The notes under the pieces were generated by a model. The model worked only from the letters and a program-made list of their open reading frames with translations. It was not told the origin of the DNA and did not search any database. Both the position numbers and the translations under genes were made by a program. This document shows positions 1 to 5,758 of a stretch of DNA of 8,251 nt, piece by piece. Origin of the DNA: Gammaproteobacteria bacterium (GTDB lineage Bacteria; Pseudomonadota; Gammaproteobacteria; Steroidobacterales; Steroidobacteraceae). The stretch lies in contig JADLDF010000042.1 in NCBI GenBank assembly GCA_020846815.1, forward strand, positions 1 to 8,251. The letters are read 5' to 3'. Within the stretch, counting starts at the first letter, position 1. Each line of letters begins with the position of its first letter.

Positions 1-802
1 CGATCGACAGCACGCGCAGCCGGCCCTGGCCGGCGCCCGAGTCGCCGGGCCCGAGCGGGCCCTCGGCCGGTGCGCCGGCGGCGGCGCGCAGCGTGCGCTC
101 GACCTCGCGCGCCGAACCCTCGTTGGTGAAGCTGAACTGCTCGACTTTCCGACCGCCGTACTCGATGAGGCGCAGCGGGAACAGCTGGCGGGTGTGCTCG
201 CCCTGCGCATCCAGCGTCCAGTACTCGCGCGGCACGAAGGCCTGGATCTCGGCCTCGCGCTCGCAGATCATCCTGAGCGCCGGGCTCTGCACGCGCCCCG
301 CGGAGAGACCGCGGCGCACTTTCTTCCACAGCAGCGGCGAGAGGTTGAAGCCGACCAGGTAGTCGAGCGCGCGGCGCGCCTGCTGCGCATTGACGAGGTC
401 GAACGACAGCCCGCGCGGCTCCTGGATCGCCTCGCGGATCGCGTTCTTGGTGATCTCGTAGAACGCGACGCGGTGCACGTCCTTGCCCTCGAGCTCGCCG
501 CGCTCCTTCAAGAGCTCGTAGAGGTGCCAGGAGATCGCCTCGCCCTCGCGGTCCGGGTCGGTCGCGAGGTAGAGCGCTTTCGACTTCTTGAGCGCGCGCG
601 AGATCGCATCGACGTGGCGCTCGTTGCGCTCGATGATGTCGTACTTCATCGCGAACTTGCGGCTCGGGTCGACCGCGCCTTCCTTAGGCACGAGGTCGCG
701 CACGTGGCCATAGGAGGCGAGCACCTCGAAGTCCTTGCCGAGGTACTTCTTGATGGTCTTGGCCTTGGCCGGTGATTCGACGATTACGAGGTTGTCAGCC
801 AT
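1..802 (-). CDS. topA: DNA topoisomerase I (type IA), N-terminal part, cut by the window edge
   Basis: Type IA topoisomerase that relaxes negatively supercoiled DNA by transient single-strand cleavage through a 5'-phosphotyrosine. Only the first 267 codons are present; the rest lies left of position 1. The Toprim domain is clear: VIVESPAKAKTI at residues 6-17, with the conserved catalytic Glu at residue 9, and the acidic DPDREGEAISWH motif at about 82-93 (D82, D84, E86). Further family signatures follow: YEITKNAI near 115 and the strongly conserved NAQQARRALDYLVGF / LSAGRVQSPALRMI block at about 138-179. The active-site tyrosine (around 319 in E. coli TopA) is outside the window, so integrity cannot be checked. 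The ATG at 802-800 is well supported, because an in-frame TGA lies two codons upstream; only a weak GAGA-like ribosome site precedes it. It lies 108 bp downstream of smg on the same strand. E. coli has at this place only yrdD, a TopA-like zinc-finger gene, which fits the neighbourhood. Confidence 0.96.
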   Translation of the reverse strand, partial: MADNLVIVESPAKAKTIKKYLGKDFEVLASYGHVRDLVPKEGAVDPSRKFAMKYDIIERNERHVDAISRALKKSKALYLATDPDREGEAISWHLYELLKERGELEGKDVHRVAFYEITKNAIREAIQEPRGLSFDLVNAQQARRALDYLVGFNLSPLLWKKVRRGLSAGRVQSPALRMICEREAEIQAFVPREYWTLDAQGEHTRQLFPLRLIEYGGRKVEQFSFTNEGSAREVERTLRAAAGAPAEGPLGPGDSGAGQGRLRVLSI

Positions 803-851
803 TTCTCATGATGCAAGCAGGCAAAAGCGCGGGGACCTCCAAAGACGCGAA

Positions 852-904
852 ACCGCGGACGAGCCGCGGTGCGCGTTTCCACGGGGCGCGAGGCGCGCCG
901 GAAA
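852..904 (-). terminator. Two tandem GC-rich hairpins between smg and topA
   Basis: Two stem-loops lie between the smg stop and topA. The first in the direction of transcription has arms 894-899 and 885-890 (six G:C pairs, 3-nt loop), extended across a small bulge by TTTCC/GGAAA arms at 876-880 and 900-904. The second is a perfect 7-bp stem (852-858 with 864-870, 5-nt loop). Neither is followed by a clear run of U residues; the best tail is TTCGCGTCTTT after the second. They could be a weak terminator or attenuator, or an RNA-stabilising element at the smg 3' end. In DNA this GC-rich some stems are expected by chance. Confidence 0.3.
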
Positions 905-910
905 ACGGCG

Positions 911-1393
911 TCAGTGGGGTTTCTCCGCGAGGTCGAAAACGAGGTCTTCCATGCGCGAGCAGGCGAGCTCTTCGCCCGGCTGGCTCGACAGCACCATCAG
1001 GACGACCCACTTGAGCTGGGCGACGTCCAGCTCTTCGGTGTCGAGCGCCAGCAGGCGCTCGATGACGATCTCGCGCTGCTGCGGCGAGAGGATGCCGGTG
1101 CGCTCGAGCTGCAGCAGGTAGCCGCGGCAGTCGGCGCTCAGGCGGGCGCGCTCGCTGTCGGTGTAGATGCGCATCGCACGCGGGCCGGCGGCGTCGAGCG
1201 CCGGCCGGTCGCGCTCACCGGCGAGATCCGCGAGCCAGTCGAGCGCGCGCTCGACGTGCTCGCCGGCGAAGCCGGCGCGCTCGAGATCGAGCGCGAGCTC
1301 GTCGCGCTCCGGAACGTCGGGCGTGTCGGCCAGCATGTAGCGGTCGAACACGTAGATCAGGATGTCGAGAACGGTGCCGGTCATCTCGGCCAT
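911..1393 (-). CDS. smg: Smg family protein (DUF494)
   Basis: Smg/DUF494 protein, a small cytoplasmic protein of unknown function that is regularly found beside dprA in beta- and gammaproteobacteria. From the chosen start it has 160 residues, close to E. coli Smg. Family features seen: the LDILIYVFDRY opening (residues 9-19), MRIYTDSERARLSADCRGYL at about 74-93, REIVIERLLALD at 107-118, LKWVVLMVL at 127-135, and an acidic C-terminus. The start is uncertain. The ATG at 1393 and the ATG at 1384 both give an N-terminus of family length. An ATG at 1426-1424 overlaps the dprA stop by one base (TGATG) and would add eleven residues that are not part of the conserved core. None of these has a good Shine-Dalgarno sequence, so translation is probably coupled to dprA. 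The stop at 913-911 is 108 bp from topA. Confidence 0.93.
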   Translation of the reverse strand: MAEMTGTVLDILIYVFDRYMLADTPDVPERDELALDLERAGFAGEHVERALDWLADLAGERDRPALDAAGPRAMRIYTDSERARLSADCRGYLLQLERTGILSPQQREIVIERLLALDTEELDVAQLKWVVLMVLSSQPGEELACSRMEDLVFDLAEKPH

Positions 1394-1425
1394 GTCGAAA
1401 CGTCTATAAGTAGTGGCGCCCCGCA

Positions 1426-2547
1426 TCACGAATCGGGCACGCGAATGTAGCGGCCGCCGAACAGCGGTTCGATGCGCCCCTCGAGCTCGAGAATGAGCAG
1501 CAACGATGCCACCGATTCGCCGGAGAGGCCCGTGCTCGCGAGCAGCGCATCGACGCTGGTCGGCTCGAAGCCGACGGCATCTAACAGGATTTCGGCAGGG
1601 TTGTCCAATGCACCGGGCCCCTGGCGCGCTGCCCGGACATGGGCCGAGAGCCTCGCAAGTGACTGTTGCGTAAGGACATGACGGAATTCTGTCACGACAT
1701 CTTCTGCCTTCTCGACGAGCGTCGCGCCCTGGCGGATGAGCTCGTGGCAGCCCCTGGAGAGGGGGCTGTGGATCGAGCCCGGCACCGCGAACACCTCGCG
1801 GCCCTGGTCGGCGGCCCAGCGCGCAGTGGACAGCGAGCCGCTGTGGCGCGCGGCTTCGACCACGAGCACGCCGAGCGACAGGCCGCTGATCAGGCGATTG
1901 CGTTGCGGGAAATGGGCACGCAGCGGCGCGGTGCGCGGCGGGAACTCGGAGACGAGCGCGCCGCCGTCGCTCTCGAGCAGGCGTTCGGCGAGCGCGCGGT
2001 TCTCGGCGGGGTAGATGGTGTCGACGCCGGTGCCGAGCACGGCGACGGTATGGCCGCCGGCGAGCAGCGCGCCGTCGTGGCCGGCCGCGTCGATGCCGAG
2101 CGCGAGGCCGCTGGTGATCGCGAGGCCGGCGCTGGCGAAGTGCCAGGCGAAATCGCGCGCGGTACGCCGGCCGATGGTGGTGGGGTGGCGGCTGCCGACC
2201 ACGGCGAGCTGCGGCAGCGCGAGCACGGCGACGCAGCCGCGCACCCAGAGCACCGCGGGCGCGCCGGCGATGTCTGCGAGGCGCGAGGGATAAGCCGCGT
2301 CGGTGGCGGGCAGCAGCGTGAGGCCGAGGCGTTCGACCACGGCGAGATCGGCGTCGAGCGTGGCGAGGTCGGGCGCGCAGAGCGCAGCGACCGTGGACTC
2401 GTGCAGCCCGAGCGCGCGCAGCGCCGAGGGCGGCTCGGCCACCAGCGCCTCGATGCCGCCCGTGGCCGTGACGCAGCCGCGCAGGCGCGCGGCGTCGAGC
2501 CGCGGCGCGCGGGCGAGCAGGCAGAGGGAACGTACGCTGGCGGACAT
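1426..2547 (-). CDS. dprA: DNA-processing protein DprA (Smf)
   Basis: DprA binds incoming single-stranded DNA during natural transformation, protects it and loads RecA; it is conserved even in species not known to be competent. The protein is 373 residues, normal for the family. An N-terminal helical (SAM-like) region covers about 1-75. The Rossmann-like core follows: VVGSRHPTTIGRR at 116-128, ITSGLALGIDAAGH at 144-157, LGTGVDTIYPAENR at 171-184, FPQRNRLISGLS at 213-224, VVEAARHSGSLSTARWA at 229-245, and VFAVPG with SRGCHELIRQGA at 252-275. A C-terminal winged-helix-like segment spans about 318-370. The ATG at 2547 is preferred: the open frame continues up to a TTG at 2589, but those 14 residues are charged, unlike the family, and overlap an inverted repeat. 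The ribosome site is weak. The gene lies about 100 bp after the LysM gene and is probably coupled to smg. Confidence 0.96.
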   Translation of the reverse strand: MSASVRSLCLLARAPRLDAARLRGCVTATGGIEALVAEPPSALRALGLHESTVAALCAPDLATLDADLAVVERLGLTLLPATDAAYPSRLADIAGAPAVLWVRGCVAVLALPQLAVVGSRHPTTIGRRTARDFAWHFASAGLAITSGLALGIDAAGHDGALLAGGHTVAVLGTGVDTIYPAENRALAERLLESDGGALVSEFPPRTAPLRAHFPQRNRLISGLSLGVLVVEAARHSGSLSTARWAADQGREVFAVPGSIHSPLSRGCHELIRQGATLVEKAEDVVTEFRHVLTQQSLARLSAHVRAARQGPGALDNPAEILLDAVGFEPTSVDALLASTGLSGESVASLLLILELEGRIEPLFGGRYIRVPDS

Positions 2548-2583
2548 TCCCGGATCATCCGTGCGAGGTCCGCGGCGCCCAAG

Positions 2584-2616
2584 CCGCAAATGCGGCGCGA
2601 ATCGCCGCTTAAGCGG
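2584..2616. repeat. Cluster of short inverted repeats in the dprA leader
   Basis: Three consecutive inverted repeats sit between the large palindrome and dprA. CCGC/GCGG arms lie at 2584-2587 and 2592-2595 around AAAT, with an inner A/T pair possible. GCGGCG/CGCCGC arms lie at 2592-2597 and 2603-2608 around a 5-nt loop. A perfect 12-bp palindrome CCGCTTAAGCGG lies at 2605-2616. They share arm sequences (the second overlaps the first and third), so the leader RNA could adopt mutually exclusive folds. Whether this is regulatory is unknown; together with the 34-bp palindrome they fill most of the LysM-dprA spacer. Confidence 0.55.
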
Positions 2617-2649
2617 AAAATAAATCGGATTTAAATCCGATTTATTTTC
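2616..2649. terminator. 34-bp perfect AT-rich palindrome; candidate intrinsic terminator
   Basis: Every base from 2616 to 2632 is complementary to its mirror base from 2649 to 2633, a perfect 34-bp dyad with no spacer. It is strongly AT-rich (AAAATAAATCGGATTT is one arm) in a very GC-rich surrounding. It begins within the stop codon of the LysM gene. In RNA it can form the stem AUCGGAU/AUCCGAU around UUAA followed by UUUAUUUU, which resembles an intrinsic terminator with an unusually AT-rich stem; by symmetry the same holds on either strand. A dimeric-protein operator upstream of dprA is the alternative. The dyad itself is certain, its function is inferred. Confidence 0.6.
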
Positions 2650-3910
2650 AGGGCCTGCGCACCACGTCGGCCACGCGGATCGGGTTCGTGGCCCCGACGA
2701 TCAGCGCGTAGCTCATGCGGTCGAAGACGCGGAACACCAGCATCGTGCCGCTGCGCTCGTTCGGCAGCTGCACCTTCGAGGTGAATGCGCGCGAGGCCTT
2801 CACGCCGCCCTGGTTGCGGCGCGTGCGGTCGTGCACGACCTCGCCGGCTTCCTCGATCGCGAGCACGTGACCCGGCTCGAGACCGTGGCGCGCACCGCGG
2901 TTGATCGCGACGATCTTGTACTGGCCGATCAGCGTGACGCCGTCGACGACCGAGATGATCTGGCCGCGCACGTCCTGCTGGGGCGCGCGCGGCACGAAGC
3001 TCAGCGGCGCGTCGATGTCGGTGCCGAGCAGCCGGTCACCCTCGAGTGTCTCGCGCGCCGAGTCGGTCAGCGCGGCCTTGGCCGGCTCGCCGGTCGAGAG
3101 CACCACCGCGGTGGCGGTGTAGACGCCCTGGTAACCCAGCAGGTCGCCGTCGTCCGGATCGCGGATCTCGTCGCCGACGTGCACGACGTTGAAGCGCTGG
3201 TTGACCTGGCCGTCCTCGAGGCCGCGCACGTAGGCCTCGATACCGGCGCCGCCGATCATGTGCTTGTCGCGGAATGCCAGCACGCGCGGTGCCTCGCGGA
3301 TCTGCTCGCGCGTGAGCAGGCTCGGGCGCTCGAGGAATGCGGCGATCGCCGAGTACGGAATCGTCGCGATCGCGCCGTCGAGCTCGGAGCTGCGCAGCCG
3401 CGGATCGAGGCGGGCGCCGCCGCCGCGCGCCAGCGAGATCGCCGGCCGGCCGTCGGCGCCGAAGGTCAGCGTCAGCACGTCGCCGGGATAGATGAGGTGC
3501 GGATTCTCGACCTGCGGATTGACCTGCCAGATCTCCGGCCAGAGCCAGGGATCGCGCAGGAACATCGTGGAGATGTCCCAGAGGGTGTCGCCGCGCTTGA
3601 CCGTATAGCTCATCGGTGCCGCCGGGTTCACGACCGAGCGGTCGATGACCGGTGCCGCGGCCTCGGCGGGAGCGCCTTCCGGGTACTTCGCGACCGCCGC
3701 CTCGGTGGCCGTCGGTTCGGGCTCGGCCGCCGCCGTGTCGCCCGAGACCGGCCGCGAGGCCGTGACCGGGGTCGAGGCCGGGTCGCGTCCGCCGCCGAAG
3801 GCCGCGCAGCCGCCGAGCAGCAGGAGCGTGGCCGGAGTCAGGCAGAGCGCCAGCCGGGAGCTTGCGCGCAACCCCTTGGGGTTTGCGCTAAGTGATTGAT
3901 TCGAAACCAT
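2648..3910 (-). CDS. LysM-domain lipoprotein, TsaP-like (type IV pilus secretin-associated)
   Basis: A 420-residue exported protein. The N-terminus shows a basic segment, a hydrophobic stretch (about 20-33) and the lipobox LLGGC with the lipidated Cys at 35; Ala at +2 predicts the outer membrane. A Pro/Ala/Glu-rich linker runs to about 100. One LysM peptidoglycan-binding domain follows at about 101-151 ([14 protein letters not shown] ... [20 protein letters not shown]). The long C-terminal region includes [21 protein letters not shown], typical of the TsaP/FlgT-C-like domain. In Pseudomonas the gene between def and dprA encodes TsaP, which binds peptidoglycan and anchors the type IV pilus secretin, so synteny and architecture agree. 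The lipobox deserves checking against known TsaP proteins. The ATG at 3910-3908 has AGGAG at 3921-3917, 6 nt upstream. It heads the leftward block, diverging from def; its stop overlaps a large palindrome. LysM identity is firm; the pilus role is inferred. Confidence 0.9.
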   Translation of the reverse strand: MVSNQSLSANPKGLRASSRLALCLTPATLLLLGGCAAFGGGRDPASTPVTASRPVSGDTAAAEPEPTATEAAVAKYPEGAPAEAAAPVIDRSVVNPAAPMSYTVKRGDTLWDISTMFLRDPWLWPEIWQVNPQVENPHLIYPGDVLTLTFGADGRPAISLARGGGARLDPRLRSSELDGAIATIPYSAIAAFLERPSLLTREQIREAPRVLAFRDKHMIGGAGIEAYVRGLEDGQVNQRFNVVHVGDEIRDPDDGDLLGYQGVYTATAVVLSTGEPAKAALTDSARETLEGDRLLGTDIDAPLSFVPRAPQQDVRGQIISVVDGVTLIGQYKIVAINRGARHGLEPGHVLAIEEAGEVVHDRTRRNQGGVKASRAFTSKVQLPNERSGTMLVFRVFDRMSYALIVGATNPIRVADVVRRP

Positions 3911-3921
3911 CCTCCACTCCT
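3911..3921 (-). promoter_or_regulatory. Double Shine-Dalgarno of the LysM gene
   Basis: Reading leftward, AGGAG (3921-3917) is followed by TGGAGG (3916-3911) and then the ATG. The first motif has a suitable 6-nt spacing; the second abuts the start codon and is too close to act well. This is the strongest ribosome site in the window and fixes the LysM start. Confidence 0.7.
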
Positions 3922-3935
3922 CGTGACGGGTGGGG

Positions 3936-3964
3936 CGAGCGACCTTGGCTGTTATACTCGCTCG
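3936..3964. promoter_or_regulatory. Inverted repeat in the divergent promoter region, possible operator
   Basis: CGAGCGA at 3936-3942 is exactly complementary to TCGCTCG at 3958-3964, giving 7-bp arms separated by 15 bp (centre-to-centre 22 bp, two helical turns). The spacer holds the candidate extended -10 element described separately, and the right arm shares its last base. This geometry suits a dimeric repressor that would occlude the promoter. Alternatively it is a hairpin in the 5' leader of the LysM transcript. Function is inferred from position alone. Confidence 0.4.
3950..3958 (+). promoter_or_regulatory. Candidate extended -10 promoter for the def block
   Basis: TGTTATACT contains TG-N-TATACT, a good match to the extended -10 element of sigma-70 promoters (consensus TGnTATAAT). 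No convincing -35 hexamer lies 16-18 bp upstream, which is tolerated by extended -10 promoters. Transcription would start near 3965 and give a leader of about 185 nt before def. On the opposite strand the overlapping TATAAC could serve the LysM gene but also lacks a -35 box. No better candidate was seen in the 240-bp intergenic region. Confidence 0.35.
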
Positions 3965-4140
3965 TCCGCGCCGACAGCATCGTCAAATTTTGGCTTTGTG
4001 CTCTGGTTCACGGCGGGAACAGGCGACCGAGACCCCGCGGAGACCCTCGTGGACCCTGGCCGGCGGTTGATTTCCGTGACCAAAACCCAACATCTTGAGA
4101 ACATTAGCAAAACTTCTGCGTCAAATACACGAAGAACCTT

Positions 4141-4144
4141 GGAG
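4141..4144 (+). promoter_or_regulatory. Shine-Dalgarno of def
   Basis: GGAG lies 6 nt before the ATG at 4151. It decides the start, because the open frame continues upstream to 3896 without any homologous sequence and would otherwise suggest a protein 85 residues too long. Confidence 0.7.
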
Positions 4145-4150
4145 CGCCCC

Positions 4151-4687
4151 ATGGCCCGTCTGACCATCCTCGAATTCCCCGATCCGCGCCTGCGGACCCG
4201 CGCGACACCGGTCACCGTTTTCGACGAGGCACTGTCGCGTCTCATCGACGACATGTTCGAGACGATGTATGCGGCTCCCGGCATCGGTCTCGCGGCGTCG
4301 CAGGTCAACGTGCACAAGCGCCTCATCGTCATCGACGTCTCCGAGAACCACGATGCGCCGCGGGTGTTCATCAACCCCGAGATCCTCGCGCGCGAGGGCG
4401 CGGCGGTCGGCGAGGAAGGCTGCCTCTCGGTGCCGAACATCTTCGACAAGGTGCAGCGCGCGCAGAAGATCCGCATCCGCGCGCAGGATCGCAGCGGCGC
4501 AACCTTCGAGGAGGATCTCGAGGGGCTGCTTGCGGTCTGCCTGCAGCACGAAATGGACCACCTCGAGGGCAAGCTGTTCGTCGACTATCTCTCGGACCTC
4601 AAGCGCGAACGCATCCGCAAGAAGCTCGAGAAGGAACGTCGCGACCGGGCGGCGCGGCCGGCCGCCGTCGCAGCAGCCGGCGCCTGA
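4151..4687 (+). CDS. def: Peptide deformylase
   Basis: Removes the formyl group from the N-terminal methionine of nascent proteins at the ribosome, reversing the mark added through Fmt next door. The protein has 178 residues, slightly longer than the E. coli enzyme because of an Ala/Arg-rich tail. All three active-site motifs are intact: GIGLAASQV at 44-52 (Gln51), EEGCLSVP at 88-95 (Cys91, metal ligand), and QHEMDHLEG at 132-140 (His133 and His137, metal ligands; Glu134, catalytic). [16 protein letters not shown] at 150-165 forms the usual basic C-terminal helix that contacts the ribosome in E. coli. The start is set by GGAG at 4141-4144 and by family length. It is the first gene of the rightward block, followed by fmt after 123 bp. 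Confidence 0.97.
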   Translation: MARLTILEFPDPRLRTRATPVTVFDEALSRLIDDMFETMYAAPGIGLAASQVNVHKRLIVIDVSENHDAPRVFINPEILAREGAAVGEEGCLSVPNIFDKVQRAQKIRIRAQDRSGATFEEDLEGLLAVCLQHEMDHLEGKLFVDYLSDLKRERIRKKLEKERRDRAARPAAVAAAGA

Positions 4688-4810
4688 GCGGCGCAGCGAT
4701 CGCAGCGAGGCGTTCGCGGCGCCGCAGGCCGGCGCCGGCGCGCGCCGCTACTGCCACGGCCCGATCCTCCTCGTCCCGGCTCCACCATACCGACCCCATC
4801 ACCAGCCGCC

Positions 4811-5758
4811 ATGCGCATCGCCTTCGCCGGCACGCCTGAGTTCGCGGTGCCGCCGCTCGCGGCGCTGTGCCGCGCCGCGCCGGCGCACGGCGTCGTCGGC
4901 GTGCTCACCCAGCCGGACCGGCCCGCCGGTCGTGGCCGGAAGCTTGCGCAGAGCGCGGTCAAGCAGTTCGCGCTCGCGCACGGTCTGCCGGTCGCGCAGC
5001 CGGCCACTTTGCGCGACGAGGCGGGGCGCGCGCCGCTGCTCGAGTGGCGACCCGACCTGCTGGTCGTCGTCGCCTACGGCCTGATCCTGCCGCCGGCCGT
5101 GCTCGCGATTCCGCGCCTCGGCTGCCTCAACGTCCACGCCTCGCTGCTGCCGCGCTGGCGCGGCGCGGCGCCGATCCAGCGCGCGCTGCTCGCCGGCGAT
5201 GCCGAGACGGGCGTCGCGATCATGAAGATGGAGGCCGGGCTCGACACCGGTCCGGTGCTGCGCACGCGGCGCGTGACCATCGGCCCGCGCAGCACCAGCG
5301 GCTCGCTGCACGACGTGCTCGCGGCGCTCGGCGCGGCCGAGCTGCTCGCGGCGCTGGCGCAGATCGAGGCGGGCGAGGCGCGTTTCGAGCCGCAGCCGGC
5401 CGCGGGCGTCACCTACGCGGCCAAGATCGACAAGGTCGAGGCGCGCATCGACTGGCGCGAGGATGCCGAGTCGATCGATCGTCGCGTGCGCGCTTTCGAT
5501 CCCTGGCCCGTCGCCGAGGCGCGGCTCGGCACGGAGCCGCTGAAGCTGCTGCGGGCGCGGCCGCTGAGCGACGCCGAGGCCGGGCGCGGCGCGGGCCTCG
5601 TGCCGGGCACGGTGCTCGGCCTGCGCGGCGATGCGCTGCAGGTCGCCTGCGGCCGCGGCGTGCTGGCGATCGAACGGCTGCAGCGCGCCGGCCGGCGGCC
5701 GGTCGACGCGCGCGAGTTCGCCAACGGCGTCGCGCTCGGCGGGCTGGTGCTGACATGA
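4811..5758 (+). CDS. fmt: Methionyl-tRNA formyltransferase
   Basis: Transfers a formyl group from 10-formyltetrahydrofolate to Met-tRNA(fMet), making the initiator tRNA. The product has 315 residues, the usual length. The N-terminal Rossmann-type catalytic domain begins RIAFAGTPEFAVPPL. It carries TQPDRPAGRGRKL (33-45), the tRNA-binding loop region, and NVHASLLPRWRGAAPIQ at 107-123, with catalytic Asn107 and His109. The matching Asp145 lies in MEAGLDTGPVL. The C-terminal OB-like tRNA-binding domain covers about 205-315, including TYAAKIDKVEARIDW near 216-230. No Shine-Dalgarno sequence is seen before the ATG at 4811, which is unusual beside the clear site of def. The 123-bp gap from def contains several short GC palindromes but no gene or promoter that I can support. 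The stop overlaps the rsmB start (ATGA), implying coupled translation. Confidence 0.97.
   Translation: MRIAFAGTPEFAVPPLAALCRAAPAHGVVGVLTQPDRPAGRGRKLAQSAVKQFALAHGLPVAQPATLRDEAGRAPLLEWRPDLLVVVAYGLILPPAVLAIPRLGCLNVHASLLPRWRGAAPIQRALLAGDAETGVAIMKMEAGLDTGPVLRTRRVTIGPRSTSGSLHDVLAALGAAELLAALAQIEAGEARFEPQPAAGVTYAAKIDKVEARIDWREDAESIDRRVRAFDPWPVAEARLGTEPLKLLRARPLSDAEAGRGAGLVPGTVLGLRGDALQVACGRGVLAIERLQRAGRRPVDAREFANGVALGGLVLT

Noticed and set aside
194..775. 193-codon open frame on the plus strand near the left end
   Set aside because: It is the mirror of topA, whose open frame reaches the window edge and carries Toprim motifs.
2548..2589. TTG start for dprA 14 codons upstream
   Set aside because: The added residues do not resemble DprA and overlap the inverted-repeat cluster; the ATG at 2547 matches the family.
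1666..2634. 322-codon open frame on the plus strand opposite dprA
   Set aside because: Low-complexity composition; dprA in the other direction has all family motifs.
2831..3895. 354-codon open frame on the plus strand opposite the LysM gene
   Set aside because: Arg/Ala/Asp-rich shadow of a gene with clear LysM and lipoprotein features on the other strand.
3896..4150. Upstream extension of the def open frame
   Set aside because: It would overlap the LysM start and the divergent promoter region; the ATG at 4151 has a good ribosome site and gives the normal family length.
4688..4738. GC-only palindromes between def and fmt as a terminator
   Set aside because: No following U tract, short arms, and such palindromes arise easily at this base composition; def and fmt are expected to be co-transcribed.
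4867..5754. Upstream extension of the rsmB frame through fmt
   Set aside because: The translation is Arg/Ala low complexity in an alternative frame of fmt; the ATG at 5755 overlaps the fmt stop.
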